A stretch of DNA of 64,000 bases, from assembly GCA_025997475.1 (NCBI GenBank), contig BNUQ01000007.1, forward strand, positions 21,312 through 85,311. The letters are read 5' to 3'. Positions 1 to 8,445 of this stretch are shown piece after piece. The notes under the pieces are model-generated. The model was given only the letters and a program-made list of their open reading frames with translations, searched no databases and was not told the origin of the DNA. Each line of letters begins with the position of its first letter. The first letter of the stretch is position 1. This DNA comes from Planctomycetales bacterium. Lineage in GTDB: Bacteria; Planctomycetota; SZUA-567. A program made the translations under genes and the position numbers.

Positions 1-1733
1 AAGCCGATGATGCCGACGATGTAAGTCGCCGCTTCGAGGTCGATATACGGGCGCCCGTCGGCGGCGATTTTGCCGACCTGCCAGAGCGGCATTTCCGGTC
101 CGCTCATCAGCCGCTTGGCGAACGCCTTCTTTTCAAGATGCGCTTTGATGCAAATTTGCAACACCGCGTCGATTTCCGTGAAAAATTTCTCCATATTGCC
201 CGTTCCCGCCCGATACGCGCATTGCGGCAAATTGATGGTTACGTTTTGGAAGCCGCAAAAACGCATACTTTCGAGGTGATTTAACATATAGTTGTCGTCA
301 ATCACCGTGCGCAGACGGCAACACGCCGACAGCGTAACTTCGTCGCGGTCGAAAATGAAATACGGCGTGCCGTTGCGCGCCGCGATTTCGCAGGCGTATT
401 GGAAAATCTCGTATTGTTTCGGGTCGGAGAACGTCTCGTGATTGATGTGAAAATCGCATTTCGGAAAGGCGAAAATGTTGCCGTAACGGTCGCCCTCGTC
501 CCAAACTTGTAGCAACGCCCGCGTGAAGCGCGTCGCGGTTTCGGCGTAGTCGCCGTAAGTCCGTCCGGTGTATTGCCCTTTCGGACCAATCGCCGGAATT
601 TTTTTGAGATACGTCGGGATGCCGGTGTGAATGTTGAAGTCCAAAAACAGCGTTTGTCCGCCGCGGCTGAACGCATTTTGCGACGACGAAAAAATCAGGT
701 GTTGCGCTTCCTGTTTGAGTTCCGCGTCGGTGGCGTGTTCGAGATACGGCGCGTAGAGAATGTTGATGTAGCCCACGCCGAGCGCGCCGGCGTAATACGC
801 CTGCATCGACGCCAAAAACGTGTTGAGGTGTCCGGTCAGCGTGAACGCGTGCGCGGCGGGCGCCGAGCAGGTGTCGAGATTTTCGAGTTGCAAGCCGAAT
901 TTTTTGATGTATTCGAGCGAGTGCGACGAGCAATAAACGCGGGTCGGATAACCCAAATCGTGCAAATGGACGCGACCGGTGCGATGCGCGTCGGCGACCG
1001 GTTCCGAGAAAATTTCCTGCAAGGCGTATTGTTTTAACACGGTCTCGGCAATCGCGAGATTAATGGCTTCGGGGTTGTTGGCGGCGATGTTCGAGTTTTC
1101 GTTGGACTTGGCGAAAATCAGCGATTCCACGTCGAATTTCGGCAGACCGAGCATATTTTGTTTGGCGAGCGCCCGTTGATGACCGCGCTCAAAAAGTTCG
1201 TTGTTCGCCAGTTCGCGAATCAGCGACGAGGAAATGCGGGACAAACCCGAAGCCAAAACGCGCTTTTCGACGGCGCCGGCGATGTCGGCGGCTTCTTCGG
1301 GATGTAGCGCGGCTTCTTTGACGAGCGCGGCGGCGATGCGCGTTTTGTCCCACTGAAAATATTCGGCTTTACTGCCCGGGTCAACGAGCAGATGAATATC
1401 GGTCGAATTTTTCGCGGCGCTGGATTCTTTGCGCACGCAGGTTTGCTCGCGCATTTTGGCGCGGCGCTCGCGATAGAGGATATACGCCTTCGCCGTGCGG
1501 GCGTGTCCGGTTTCGATGAGCGTCTTTTCGACCACGTCCTGAATGGCTTCGATATCGGGAATGGTCTTTTTGCATTGCTTATCGAGAATCAGCGTAACGA
1601 CGGACGCGAGTTCGTCGGCGAGTTGGCGGTCTTCGCCGCCGACGGCTTTCGCCGCCTTGAAAATGGCATCGGCAATTTTGGCTTTGTCAAACGGCACATG
1701 GCGCCCGTCGCGCTTGGTAACATACTCGTTCAT
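1..1733 (-). CDS. nrdD: Anaerobic ribonucleoside-triphosphate reductase (class III), 3' end beyond window
   Basis: Reduces ribonucleotides to deoxyribonucleotides without oxygen, using a glycyl radical installed by NrdG. The reading frame is open from ATG 1733 to the left edge (577 codons), so the C-terminal part with the glycyl-radical site lies outside. The N-terminus (about residues 1-100) is an ATP-cone beginning MNEYVTKRDGRHVPFDKAKI. Further on, TLSACCRLRT (near residue 470) carries the paired cysteines typical of NrdD, and DGRPYIDLEAATYIVGIIG ends the visible part. The start is supported by GAAAGGA about 9 bases upstream. The gene follows a toxin-antitoxin pair on the same strand and is about 2.5 kb downstream of nrdR. 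I see no NrdR box directly before it, so it may be read from an upstream promoter. The family call is firm. Confidence 0.93.
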   Translation of the reverse strand, partial: MNEYVTKRDGRHVPFDKAKIADAIFKAAKAVGGEDRQLADELASVVTLILDKQCKKTIPDIEAIQDVVEKTLIETGHARTAKAYILYRERRAKMREQTCVRKESSAAKNSTDIHLLVDPGSKAEYFQWDKTRIAAALVKEAALHPEEAADIAGAVEKRVLASGLSRISSSLIRELANNELFERGHQRALAKQNMLGLPKFDVESLIFAKSNENSNIAANNPEAINLAIAETVLKQYALQEIFSEPVADAHRTGRVHLHDLGYPTRVYCSSHSLEYIKKFGLQLENLDTCSAPAAHAFTLTGHLNTFLASMQAYYAGALGVGYINILYAPYLEHATDAELKQEAQHLIFSSSQNAFSRGGQTLFLDFNIHTGIPTYLKKIPAIGPKGQYTGRTYGDYAETATRFTRALLQVWDEGDRYGNIFAFPKCDFHINHETFSDPKQYEIFQYACEIAARNGTPYFIFDRDEVTLSACCRLRTVIDDNYMLNHLESMRFCGFQNVTINLPQCAYRAGTGNMEKFFTEIDAVLQICIKAHLEKKAFAKRLMSGPEMPLWQVGKIAADGRPYIDLEAATYIVGIIG

Positions 1734-1766
1734 CGGTTTTATCCTTTCATTACGATTTTTTGATAA

Positions 1767-2021
1767 TTATTTATACACATCACCGCGATTACCGATATTT
1801 TTCACCTTAACCGTCAATTCCAGCGCATCGAACTCATAAATGACCCGATAATCGCCAACCCGCAAACGGAAACCGCCGACAATGCCCGCCAACGGTTTTA
1901 TGTCGCCGGTAGTCGGCAAACCACTAATGGCTTGCAAAAGCCGCGTTTGTTGTTTGGCGGGTTGACGTTCGATAAATTTTTCGGCGCGTTTGGCGATTGC
2001 TAACCGGTATCCGCCCATCAT
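1767..2021 (-). CDS. RelE/ParE-family toxin
   Basis: An 84-residue protein matching RelE-type mRNA interferases across its full length. The family pattern is clear: AEKFIERQP near the start, GDIKPLAG in the middle, FRLRVGDYRVIYEF in the core strands and a KNIGNRGDVYK end. RelE toxins cleave mRNA on the ribosome and are neutralised by a small antitoxin. The start codon overlaps the stop of the upstream antitoxin (ATGA overlap at 2018-2021), so the two are translationally coupled. It sits between the antitoxin and nrdD. Unlike the two other toxin genes in this window it appears intact. Confidence 0.88.
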   Translation of the reverse strand: MMGGYRLAIAKRAEKFIERQPAKQQTRLLQAISGLPTTGDIKPLAGIVGGFRLRVGDYRVIYEFDALELTVKVKNIGNRGDVYK

Positions 2022-2230
2022 AGTGCCACTCCCAATCGCGCCGCCAAATCATTTAACGGCACGACTTCATCGGCGCGGTCGGCGGCGCATTCCGCCCACA
2101 ATTCGCGACAATAAGCGTCATCATCGTCCGCCGCTTCGTCGGTTGCCGTTACGCGAATCAACCGCAATCCGGCTAAATCTTCCAATAATTTCAGCGCTCG
2201 CGGGTCAATGAGTTCGACGGAATAAGTCAT
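2018..2230 (-). CDS. RelE-associated antitoxin
   Basis: A 70-residue acidic protein upstream of and overlapping the RelE-type toxin. It begins MTYSVELIDPRALKLLEDLA, a pattern common in small antitoxins paired with RelE proteins, and has an Asp-rich middle. A strong AAGGAGG Shine-Dalgarno sequence lies 4 bases before the ATG. Its role as antitoxin is inferred mainly from size, charge, gene order and overlap; no known DNA-binding fold is obvious. Confidence 0.8.
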   Translation of the reverse strand: MTYSVELIDPRALKLLEDLAGLRLIRVTATDEAADDDDAYCRELWAECAADRADEVVPLNDLAARLGVAL

Positions 2231-2286
2231 TTTACCTCCTTGGGCTGGCGAGATTCTTTGTTCACGCGAACGCCCTTGCCGCGCGT

Positions 2287-3467
2287 TTATTTCCCGATTT
2301 TAACCCGAAGCCACGCGGGACGGTCGGCGAACACGCGACTGCCGACTTGCAAGCCGAGAAAACTCACGTTCCACCAATCGCGGCGAATTTTGACGGAAAA
2401 TAACGAGCGCCGGATTTGGCTCCGATAAAAACCGTTTCGCGAAAAACCGTTTCGCGTTGCCGTCGCGCATTCTTGCTCAAACAACCAGTTGAAAAACCGT
2501 GTTTCATGCCACGACAATAACGCCCATTGATTATAAACGGCAAGTTGCGCCGCTAATTTATCAACCAGTTCGTTGGCGAAATCCGGGGCGTAATGTTTCA
2601 ACAGCAATTCGCGTAATCGTATCAGATCATTCTCGTCCAACGGAAAAACCGGACTATTTTGCCACGGCGTCGCCCGCCACGGCAAACCGGCGAGCGTCAG
2701 CAAATTTTGGTGCAAAACCGCCGGTTTTTCGGGAATTTCAATAACTCCCAACGACGATTCGCCAACAATTTGGTTATTGCCGTCGAGATACTTGGCGCGA
2801 TATTTATTCGCCGTCCAACCAACATAAATGAACGATTCTCCCCACGCATTAGGGCGCATATAATCAACCACATCGTGAAGCAAAACGATGGCGTCGCGGC
2901 GCAAAAACGGCAATAAACAAACCAAATCAATCAGCGGAAACGGATGCGAATGTCCCGCGTCGACGAACAATAAATCTACCCCCCCCCCCCCGCATTATGC
3001 TCGCCCAAAACTTTCTCGACATCCAACGCAGTGCAGGCGCGATGCAAGTGATAATGCGCGAGTTCGTCCGGCGTGGATTCGGCAATTGCCGCACCGCCGA
3101 AAAAATCGGTGTCGCCCAAGTCAATGCCGTAAAGTTGAAAATCGGCGGCGGCAGAGCAACCGGTTTTTAACATATACAGCGAATTGACGCCGTTATACAC
3201 ACCGATTTCCACGACTTGTTTAATGCGGTCGCCGTTCGGAAAACGATAATGCGCCAACAATCCCAGCACAAACTCCGTCTGGTCGGTCACCATTAGCGAC
3301 TTGTATTTTTGTTTATAGTTCGGCAACCGCGCGACGACTTCGCGCCCTAATTTTTCGTAATGTCCGGCGGAAAATAATTCCGCTTTCGCGGTCGGGTCGG
3401 AAAAAACATTCGGCGCCGGCGGTTCGACAAACCGCGTGTCGGCAATTGATAAACTTTCCTTGCTCAT
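2287..3467 (-). pseudogene. Class I SAM-dependent methyltransferase, frame interrupted at a 13-G tract
   Basis: Two reading frames make up one methyltransferase of the Methyltransf_24 type. The first part (3467 to 2976) holds the SAM-binding GxxxG-like strand VVEIGVYNGVNSLYML and the next strand LYGIDLGD, and stops at a TAG directly after the G tract. The second part (to 2287) resumes in another frame with DLLFVDAGHSHPFPLIDL and later AIVLLHDVVDYM, the usual VDLxFIDAxH and LHD motifs. The sense strand has 13 consecutive G (2979-2991). With 11 or 14 G the two halves fuse in frame as NAGGGGVDLLFVDAGH. The start ATG 3467 has GAGAGGA seven bases upstream; the longer TTG start is not supported. 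The gene is either phase variable, a recent pseudogene, or a homopolymer sequencing error. Confidence 0.8.
2979..2991. repeat. Poly-C/poly-G tract of 13 inside the methyltransferase gene
   Basis: Thirteen consecutive C on the plus strand (G on the coding strand), by far the longest homopolymer I noticed in the window. It lies between the first and second halves of the Rossmann fold. Length 13 gives an immediate TAG; lengths 11 and 14 restore the full protein; 12 gives an unrelated frame. Tracts of this length slip readily and can act as on/off switches in other bacteria. Confidence 0.9.
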
Positions 3468-3568
3468 GGTTAATCCTCTCAATTAAATGATTTATTCATT
3501 GGCGGGCGCGATAAGAATCTGGCGAATGTTTCACGGTAATTTGCGATGGCGACCTCAAATGCCGGAAT

Positions 3569-3877
3569 TTAAACCAACGCCGCCGCCCGCGAAAAGGGAA
3601 TAATTTTCATTATTTGCGCGGCGAATTTTCGCTTGGCGCGCAAGGTCTCATAGTTCGCCTGCAACCGCAAAAAGTAACCGGCGGACAATTGCAGAAATTT
3701 CGTTAGCCGCAAATCAATTTCAGCGGTTACCGGCGCCGCGCCGTCAATAATCTCGCGCAACCGCGCCGGTAAAATTCCGGTCGCCGCGCCGATATTTTCG
3801 ACGGATAAATTGAGCGGCGCGATAAATTCTTCCCATAAAACCGCGCCCACCGTGTCTAATTCAATATATTTTTTCAT
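3569..3877 (-). CDS. higA: HigA-family antitoxin (XRE-type helix-turn-helix)
   Basis: A 102-residue protein of the HigA addiction-module antidote family. The pattern GAVLWEEFIAPLNLSVENIGAA with the following RLREIIDG is the characteristic helix-turn-helix start, and LRLTKFLQLSAGYFLRLQANYE follows as in other HigA proteins. HigA binds HigB and represses the operon. It lies just after the higB-like frame on the same strand, the usual higB-higA order. The gene looks intact although its partner toxin does not. Confidence 0.87.
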   Translation of the reverse strand: MKKYIELDTVGAVLWEEFIAPLNLSVENIGAATGILPARLREIIDGAAPVTAEIDLRLTKFLQLSAGYFLRLQANYETLRAKRKFAAQIMKIIPFSRAAALV

Positions 3878-3901
3878 CGTTTGTCCTCCGGTGGCGACAA
3901 G

Positions 3902-4184
3902 TCAGTGATAGTCCACCAATTCGACCTCTTCGGCGTCGCGGTCGCGCCACGCAAAACAAATCCGGTATTGGTCGTTGACGCGAATAGAAAATTTTCCGGC
4001 GCGGTCGCCCGTCAGTTTTTCCAAAGCGTTTGACGGCAGAACCCGCAAATCGTCAAGCGCCGTCGCCGCATCAAGCAAATGCAATTTCCGCATCCGCCCG
4101 CCTTTGGATTTCGACCGAAAATTTCCGCGACATCTGCCCCGCAAAAATTTTCGCCGTCTCACGATTAGCCAACGATTTTATCAC
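3902..4184 (-). pseudogene. higB: HigB-type toxin disrupted by a one-base insertion
   Basis: HigB is a RelE-like mRNase. Reading from GTG 4184 gives MIKSLANRETAKIFAGQ and then SRKFSVEIQRRA, the usual HigB N-terminal half. The C-terminal half, MRKLHLLDAATALDDLRV through GDRAGKFSIRVNDQYRICF and ending DYH, is in a different frame. Removing one G from GGCGGGCGG (about 4094-4108) joins them perfectly as IQRRAMRKLHLL, at the normal length of about 93 residues. The GTG is 3 bases past the nrdR stop, so it would be coupled to nrdR. As written, only a 63-residue C-terminal fragment from the internal ATG can be made. This could be real decay or a sequencing error. Confidence 0.82.
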
Positions 4185-4187
4185 TTT

Positions 4188-4661
4188 TCAGACCGTTTTT
4201 GCCGCAGTATCGGCGCCGGCGAGCGCGCGGATTTCGTCGATAAATTCGCTTACTTGGGAAAATTCGCGATAAACCGACGCGAAGCGCACATACGCCACCG
4301 GGTCAACTTGATGCAAATGTCGCATAATCGTTTCGCCAATCAGCGACGACGCGACCTGCCGGTCGTTTTGCTCAAAAATTTCGCGCTCGACGGAGTCGGA
4401 CAAGTTTTCGATTTCTTCGGAACTGAGCGGACGCTTGCGGAGCGCGCGCGCAATGCCGGCGACGATTTTTTTCCGGTCAAAAGATTCGACGCGCCCGTCT
4501 TTTTTGGTAACCTTAATCGGCGATTCTTCGAGCCGTTCGTGTGTGGTATAGCGCCGCCCACAGTGCAAACACTCGCGCCGCCGCCGGATTGCCAACCCCT
4601 CGTCGCCGGTGCGAGTGTCGATAACTTTGTCGTCGTCGGTTTTGCAATAGGGGCAACGCAT
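4188..4661 (-). CDS. nrdR: Transcriptional repressor NrdR
   Basis: Represses ribonucleotide reductase genes in response to nucleotide levels. The 157 residues are the normal family length. There is an N-terminal zinc ribbon with cysteines 3, 6, 31 and 34 (CPYC and CLHC), then the Arg-rich RRRRECLHCGRRYTTHER segment, then an ATP-cone (about residues 49-139) starting IKVTKKDGRVESFDRKKI. It belongs with the nrdD gene at the left of the window; toxin-antitoxin genes and the methyltransferase lie between them on the same strand. Two NrdR-box-like sites lie 85-131 bases upstream of its own start, suggesting autoregulation. Confidence 0.95.
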   Translation of the reverse strand: MRCPYCKTDDDKVIDTRTGDEGLAIRRRRECLHCGRRYTTHERLEESPIKVTKKDGRVESFDRKKIVAGIARALRKRPLSSEEIENLSDSVEREIFEQNDRQVASSLIGETIMRHLHQVDPVAYVRFASVYREFSQVSEFIDEIRALAGADTAAKTV

Positions 4662-4745
4662 TTTTTATCCGTCGATTAGGGTTGCGCGGGGCGCGGCGAA
4701 AAAGGGGCGTCCGCTTAAAAACCGCGATAAAACCAACCGGGCAAA

Positions 4746-4761
4746 CCACAAGATATAGTTG
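4746..4761. promoter_or_regulatory. NrdR-box-like site 1
   Basis: CCACAAGATATAGTTG fits the published NrdR box (ACACWATATATWGTGT) at 12 of 16 positions. It lies upstream of nrdR and 31 bases from a second, weaker box. NrdR normally binds such boxes in pairs about three helical turns apart. Confidence 0.65.
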
Positions 4762-4776
4762 TTTGGCGAGCCTACC

Positions 4777-4792
4777 TAACAAATTATTGCGG
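4777..4792. promoter_or_regulatory. NrdR-box-like site 2
   Basis: TAACAAATTATTGCGG matches the NrdR box at 10 of 16 positions. On its own it would be weak, but its start is exactly 31 bases from that of site 1, the spacing seen for functional tandem boxes. The rest of the 390-base spacer 4662-5051 shows no gene. Confidence 0.5.
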
Positions 4793-5051
4793 ACAACCCG
4801 TTACGGGCAATGTTTTAACCGGCTATTTTTCAATTAGTTAGGTCGCCAAGCGGTCGTCGCCGGCTCAAACTGTTGATAATAAACGAGTTACACAAACAGC
4901 GCCGCCCTGACGGTCAACCGGCGGCGGATACTAATCGGACGGTCGGCAGTGTCAAGCGCTCGACCGCCGCCGCGCGACCGGGCGACCGACGACCGCGACG
5001 CCAAAATATCTTGCCGGTCAACTCCTTACCTAATTTTTACGAGGAAAAATA

Positions 5052-5597
5052 ATGAAAAAAATCCGGTTCGTCGTGGCGGTTTTGGCGTTTTTGACCGCGC
5101 CGACCGCCTTCGGCGGCGAGAATGCCGTTGAAAACCCGCTCAACGCCGGCGCGTGGGCGAAATATCGCCTGACAACCTCCGCTCGCCAATTATATTTTTC
5201 GCTTTCCGGCAATGAGCGCGCGTCCGCCGACGCCGTGCCGACGACCGACGCGCAAGAAGTTTTCGACTGCCGTTTGACGGTGCGGAAAAACGAGGGCGGC
5301 AAATTGCAGTTGGATTTTGAAGTGGCGCGCGACGGCGTGATGCTCGGCAACGTAACGCTCAACGATTATTTATTGAAGAATTTGTTGCCGCCGAGCCGGA
5401 ATTTGGCGGGTCTGCCGGTGAAAAAAGAATTTCCCGCCCACGCCGACAACGCCGCGCGGGAAATCGAAGCGACGCGCGTCAATCTCACCGGCGCGGGCAA
5501 ACGGTTGGAATTGACGCGCAGTCCGGCGGTGCCGTTCGGCGTGGTCGCGCTCACCTGCGGCGAATTTTCATTGGAATTGACGGATTTTCATTGGTGA
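5052..5597 (+). CDS. Secreted protein of unknown function
   Basis: 181 residues. The first 22 (MKKIRFVVAVLAFLTAPTAFGG) form a classical signal peptide with a likely cleavage after AFGG or AFG, so the mature protein is exported. The rest is a mixed alpha/beta-looking sequence with no motif I recognise; a single Cys pair (FDCRLT and ALTCGE) could form a disulfide. The start is preceded by ACGAGGAAAAATA, a good ribosome-binding site. It is alone between nrdR and a second secreted protein on the same strand, separated by a MITE copy. Confidence 0.75.
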   Translation: MKKIRFVVAVLAFLTAPTAFGGENAVENPLNAGAWAKYRLTTSARQLYFSLSGNERASADAVPTTDAQEVFDCRLTVRKNEGGKLQLDFEVARDGVMLGNVTLNDYLLKNLLPPSRNLAGLPVKKEFPAHADNAAREIEATRVNLTGAGKRLELTRSPAVPFGVVALTCGEFSLELTDFHW

Positions 5598-5800
5598 GGC
5601 GGGAAAAAGGTTCGGGTTTCGGGAAAAGTCGCGATAAGAGTTTTTCCCGCCATCGCGCTTTGTCGGGGGCTATCTGTTTTACCTGCCACGCTCCTCCGAC
5701 CTCCGAAAAAACCGCCGGTCGTCGCGAGGCGATGACCGGCGGTCGGCGTTGCGTGCGTCTTAAAAAATAAAATTCCACGCTCTCATTTTTCAACGCTATT

Positions 5801-5961
5801 AGACCTGTTCTAAACCTACGAGTGAGCAAATGTTCGTGTCTAATTTTTCGTGCCGCCAGGAAAAATGACGAAGCAATACCGAGAGTATTGCAAGGAATTT
5901 TGACGCGGCGGAACGGAAAATTAGCCGAAAAGATGCCACGAATTGGTTGTCGAACAGGTCT
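5801..5961. mobile_element. 161-bp fold-back MITE, copy 1
   Basis: Bounded by AGACCTGTTC and its reverse complement GAACAGGTCT. Inside is a nested hairpin: TCTAATTTTTCGTGCCGC pairs with GCGGAACGGAAAATTAGCC, and CAATAC/GTATTG forms a central stem. It has no coding capacity. Full copies occur at 12042, 19536 and 52904. It occupies most of the 453-base spacer between the two secreted-protein genes; the flanks contain nothing else I can identify. Confidence 0.85.
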
Positions 5962-6050
5962 ATTAATCACTGCCAACTTTTTGCAGAATTTTCTTGTCCC
6001 GCAACTTACATCGGATAAACTGCCCGCCCCTTTCTGCCGGAGTTGCCGCG

Positions 6051-7235
6051 ATGCGCCCGCGATTTTTTTATACTTTTTTAATTTTTGCGCTGTTGACCGC
6101 ACCGGCGGTCGCGGGCGCCGAAAATACTTTCGACCGCACCCGCCACAAAGCCGCGCTGATTGCCCTCCTTTGTTACAATCCCGTCGGACCGCTGAAAAAG
6201 GACTTCCTCTGCCAACGCGCCTATTTGAGCGCGCTGTGCCGGATGTTTGTGCAGGAAGGCGGCTATTACGCCGGTCGCGTGCCGGAGATTCTCGAACTTA
6301 AAGACCCGACGATTGAGCGCGTCGCCGCGCTGTTCCGCGAACTCGACGGGCGCGCGCCGCCCAACGGTATGCCGCGCGCCTTGCAGATGGCGAGCGCCGT
6401 CGCACTGGCTTACACGGAGCCGTCGCCCAGCGGCGTCTATGCGGCGATGCACGCCGCGCGGTTGGTCGAAGCCGACCCGGACACCGACGCCGTCGCGCGC
6501 GCCGCTTACAGTTTATTGGTGAACATCATCGGCGGGCAGGAGCGCGACAAACGCGCGTTGCTGAATATCGCCGCGCTCAACGCCGACGACGAAACGGTCG
6601 CCGCCGCCGTCCGCGCCGTGCCGTTGCGCGAGTGGCGCCATCTCGCGCCCGAAAACACCGGCGTCGGGCGGCTGTGCCGAGCGTTGAAAATTTGGTTTCA
6701 CGCCACGGATTGGCGCGACGCGGAAATCGCGGGGCAAAAACAGTTGCGTTATTATGAGACGCGGCGTTTTCTCGGCGTGGTTTCGGCGACGTGGTTTGAT
6801 TTGTCCAATTTGCCGGACGATTTATTGTGGGAGGCGGCAAACGACCGCGACTGCGCGGAATTGTGCGCCGGTTTATATAACCTCACGCGCCAGATTTTGA
6901 TTACGGTGCCGAAAAGTTTCGTCCTGCCGGAATTAGCGGAAAATTCCGTCATAACCGCCGGCAAAGAACTTGACGATTACGCCGCCGAAATATCCGCGCT
7001 ACCCGCGCCGTCAGAACCGGTCTCGCCGTCGGTCGCGTCCGCGCCGATGCGACCGCGCGAGCCGAGTATGCCAACTTCGCCGCATCCGACGACCACGGTC
7101 CTGCTATCCACGCCGCTTCTCACGCCGTCCGCGCCCAATCCGCAGTCGCCGAATTCGACGTTTCATCACTATCCGCCGCCGCGCGAAATTCAGCCCGCCG
7201 GCGACTATTTGCGGAGCAGTTTTCCGCTGAATTAA
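6051..7235 (+). CDS. Secreted protein with proline-rich C-terminal tail, unknown function
   Basis: 394 residues from ATG 6051. This start is chosen because it opens a signal peptide (MRPRFFYTFLIFALLTAPAV, cleavage near AGA) with GGAG upstream; the longer frame from 5994 would bury the signal. The body is helical, Ala/Leu-rich and contains Cys residues at CYNPVG, LCQRAYLSALC and DCAELC. The last 75 residues are a low-complexity Pro/Ser/Thr tail (SEPVSPSVASAPMRPREPS and more), often an extracellular linker. No family recognised. It converges on the HATPase regulator downstream. Confidence 0.72.
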   Translation: MRPRFFYTFLIFALLTAPAVAGAENTFDRTRHKAALIALLCYNPVGPLKKDFLCQRAYLSALCRMFVQEGGYYAGRVPEILELKDPTIERVAALFRELDGRAPPNGMPRALQMASAVALAYTEPSPSGVYAAMHAARLVEADPDTDAVARAAYSLLVNIIGGQERDKRALLNIAALNADDETVAAAVRAVPLREWRHLAPENTGVGRLCRALKIWFHATDWRDAEIAGQKQLRYYETRRFLGVVSATWFDLSNLPDDLLWEAANDRDCAELCAGLYNLTRQILITVPKSFVLPELAENSVITAGKELDDYAAEISALPAPSEPVSPSVASAPMRPREPSMPTSPHPTTTVLLSTPLLTPSAPNPQSPNSTFHHYPPPREIQPAGDYLRSSFPLN

Positions 7236-7306
7236 GAACCTGTCCAAGTGCGAAGTAATCGGTTGTTTGCCCCGGCACGGGCGCCCAGACGCTCTTTTTT
7301 TGGTTT

Positions 7307-8305
7307 TTATGAAGTCGGCGTTTCCCGAAAATCGGCGCGGTTGAATTTCTTTTTCATCACGCAAACGTTGCCCTTGGCGTTGTAGAACACTTCGTCCATC
7401 ATTTTGCGCATCATAAACATTCCGAAGCCGCCGGGGCGTTTGTTCGCGTCTTTACGGCTTTTCAGGTGTTCTTTCAGATTTTTCGTCGGGTCGTGGTCGA
7501 TTTTCGCCAACCAGTCAAACCCTTCGCCTTCGTCGATAAACACCATCAAAATTTCCGTTTCCAAAATCACATAACGCAAGACGACTCTTTTTTGGGCGTC
7601 GAATTTGTTGCCCCACTCCATCGCGTTGCGCCCGAATTCTTCGAGCGCCATACACAACGCATTCACCTCTTCCGGCGATAAATGATGCCGCAACAATTGC
7701 TCGCTGAACCGCTGGACGCGCCCTAAATACTCGTCTTTTGACAACATCGTCATCTCGACCCAGTTTTGCGCCGGCAAACCGGCTTCGACCGCCAAAATAT
7801 GGTCGTTGCCGACGTTTTGCTGTTTTTTAATGATACCGCGCAAATTGCCGACCACCTCGTGAACCGGCGTGTGATAATGAAAAATAGCCGACGCGCCGTT
7901 GTTCAGATACGACATCAGCAATTCATCCGGCATAATTTCGTAGTCCACCACTACCACCGCCATCGACGGATATTTGATTTTTATCCACGTCGCCAAATCG
8001 GTCGCGCCCGCTAACGGCAACCCCAACAGCACCGCTTCGATTTCCCGATGTTCCATCAAATAGCGTTGCGCCAGCCACGTTTCGCTAAACGCCTGCACGT
8101 TGAAATTTTCCCGCGGCGCGGCGGCGATAAATTCGTCAAACCAATCAAGCCGGGAACTGACAATCAACACCGGCGTTTTAGTCCCCGTCTCCGGCGCGTC
8201 GAGAAGCAAATCGCCGTCCAACTCCGTGGCGGAATTCTCCGCCGCCGCCGCGGTCGTCGGCAAGCCGGATTGCACCTCGTTAGGCAAAAGGACGGCGGTT
8301 GGCAT
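7307..8305 (-). CDS. Receiver-like plus HATPase regulator (anti-sigma/serine-kinase type)
   Basis: About 332 residues. The N-terminal part (about 45-165) resembles a response-regulator fold (TPVLIVSSRLDWFDEF, then VVVVDYEIMPDELLMSYLNNGA) but lacks a convincing set of phospho-acceptor acids. The C-terminal part is a HATPase_c_2 domain of the RsbW kind: N-box ALEEFGRNAMEWGN, then DEGEGFDW and the Gly-rich RPGGFGMFMMRKMMDE. Such proteins bind or phosphorylate STAS antagonists in partner switching. The start MPTAVLLPNEV (ATG 8305) is chosen because the upstream extension is encoded by a heptamer repeat. A STAS/HATPase pair at 55-57 kb may act in the same network. Confidence 0.78.
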   Translation of the reverse strand: MPTAVLLPNEVQSGLPTTAAAAENSATELDGDLLLDAPETGTKTPVLIVSSRLDWFDEFIAAAPRENFNVQAFSETWLAQRYLMEHREIEAVLLGLPLAGATDLATWIKIKYPSMAVVVVDYEIMPDELLMSYLNNGASAIFHYHTPVHEVVGNLRGIIKKQQNVGNDHILAVEAGLPAQNWVEMTMLSKDEYLGRVQRFSEQLLRHHLSPEEVNALCMALEEFGRNAMEWGNKFDAQKRVVLRYVILETEILMVFIDEGEGFDWLAKIDHDPTKNLKEHLKSRKDANKRPGGFGMFMMRKMMDEVFYNAKGNVCVMKKKFNRADFRETPTS

Positions 8306-8346
8306 TGATAATCCCGCAGGGAAAGTAATTTTTGGCAGGGGGATGC

Positions 8347-8440
8347 AATTAACAATTAACAATTAACAATGGCGGAATAATTATCAAAACGGCGCGAAGC
8401 GAATTTTTAATCAAATTCCAAAATTGTTAATTGTTAATTG
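8347..8440. repeat. Heptamer-arm palindrome, ATTAACA type
   Basis: Left arm is ATTAACA repeated three times, right arm is its complement repeated twice. The core reads GGCGGAATAATTATCAAAAC, then GCGCGAAGCG, then TTTAATCAAATTCC. It fills the spacer between two regulators. Confidence 0.85.
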
Positions 8441-8445
8441 AATCT

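Noticed and set aside
298..933. 211-codon minus-strand frame
   Set aside because: Out of frame with nrdD, which reads through the whole stretch with catalytic motifs intact.
4662..5051. Possible riboswitch between nrdR and the secreted protein
   Set aside because: Apart from the NrdR boxes I found no known aptamer pattern, such as a cobalamin box.
8306..8362. Upstream starts giving MLIVNC- or similar N-termini (also at the TPR, MotA and ExbD genes)
   Set aside because: These extensions translate the ATTAACA arrays; downstream starts with proper signals fit the families better.
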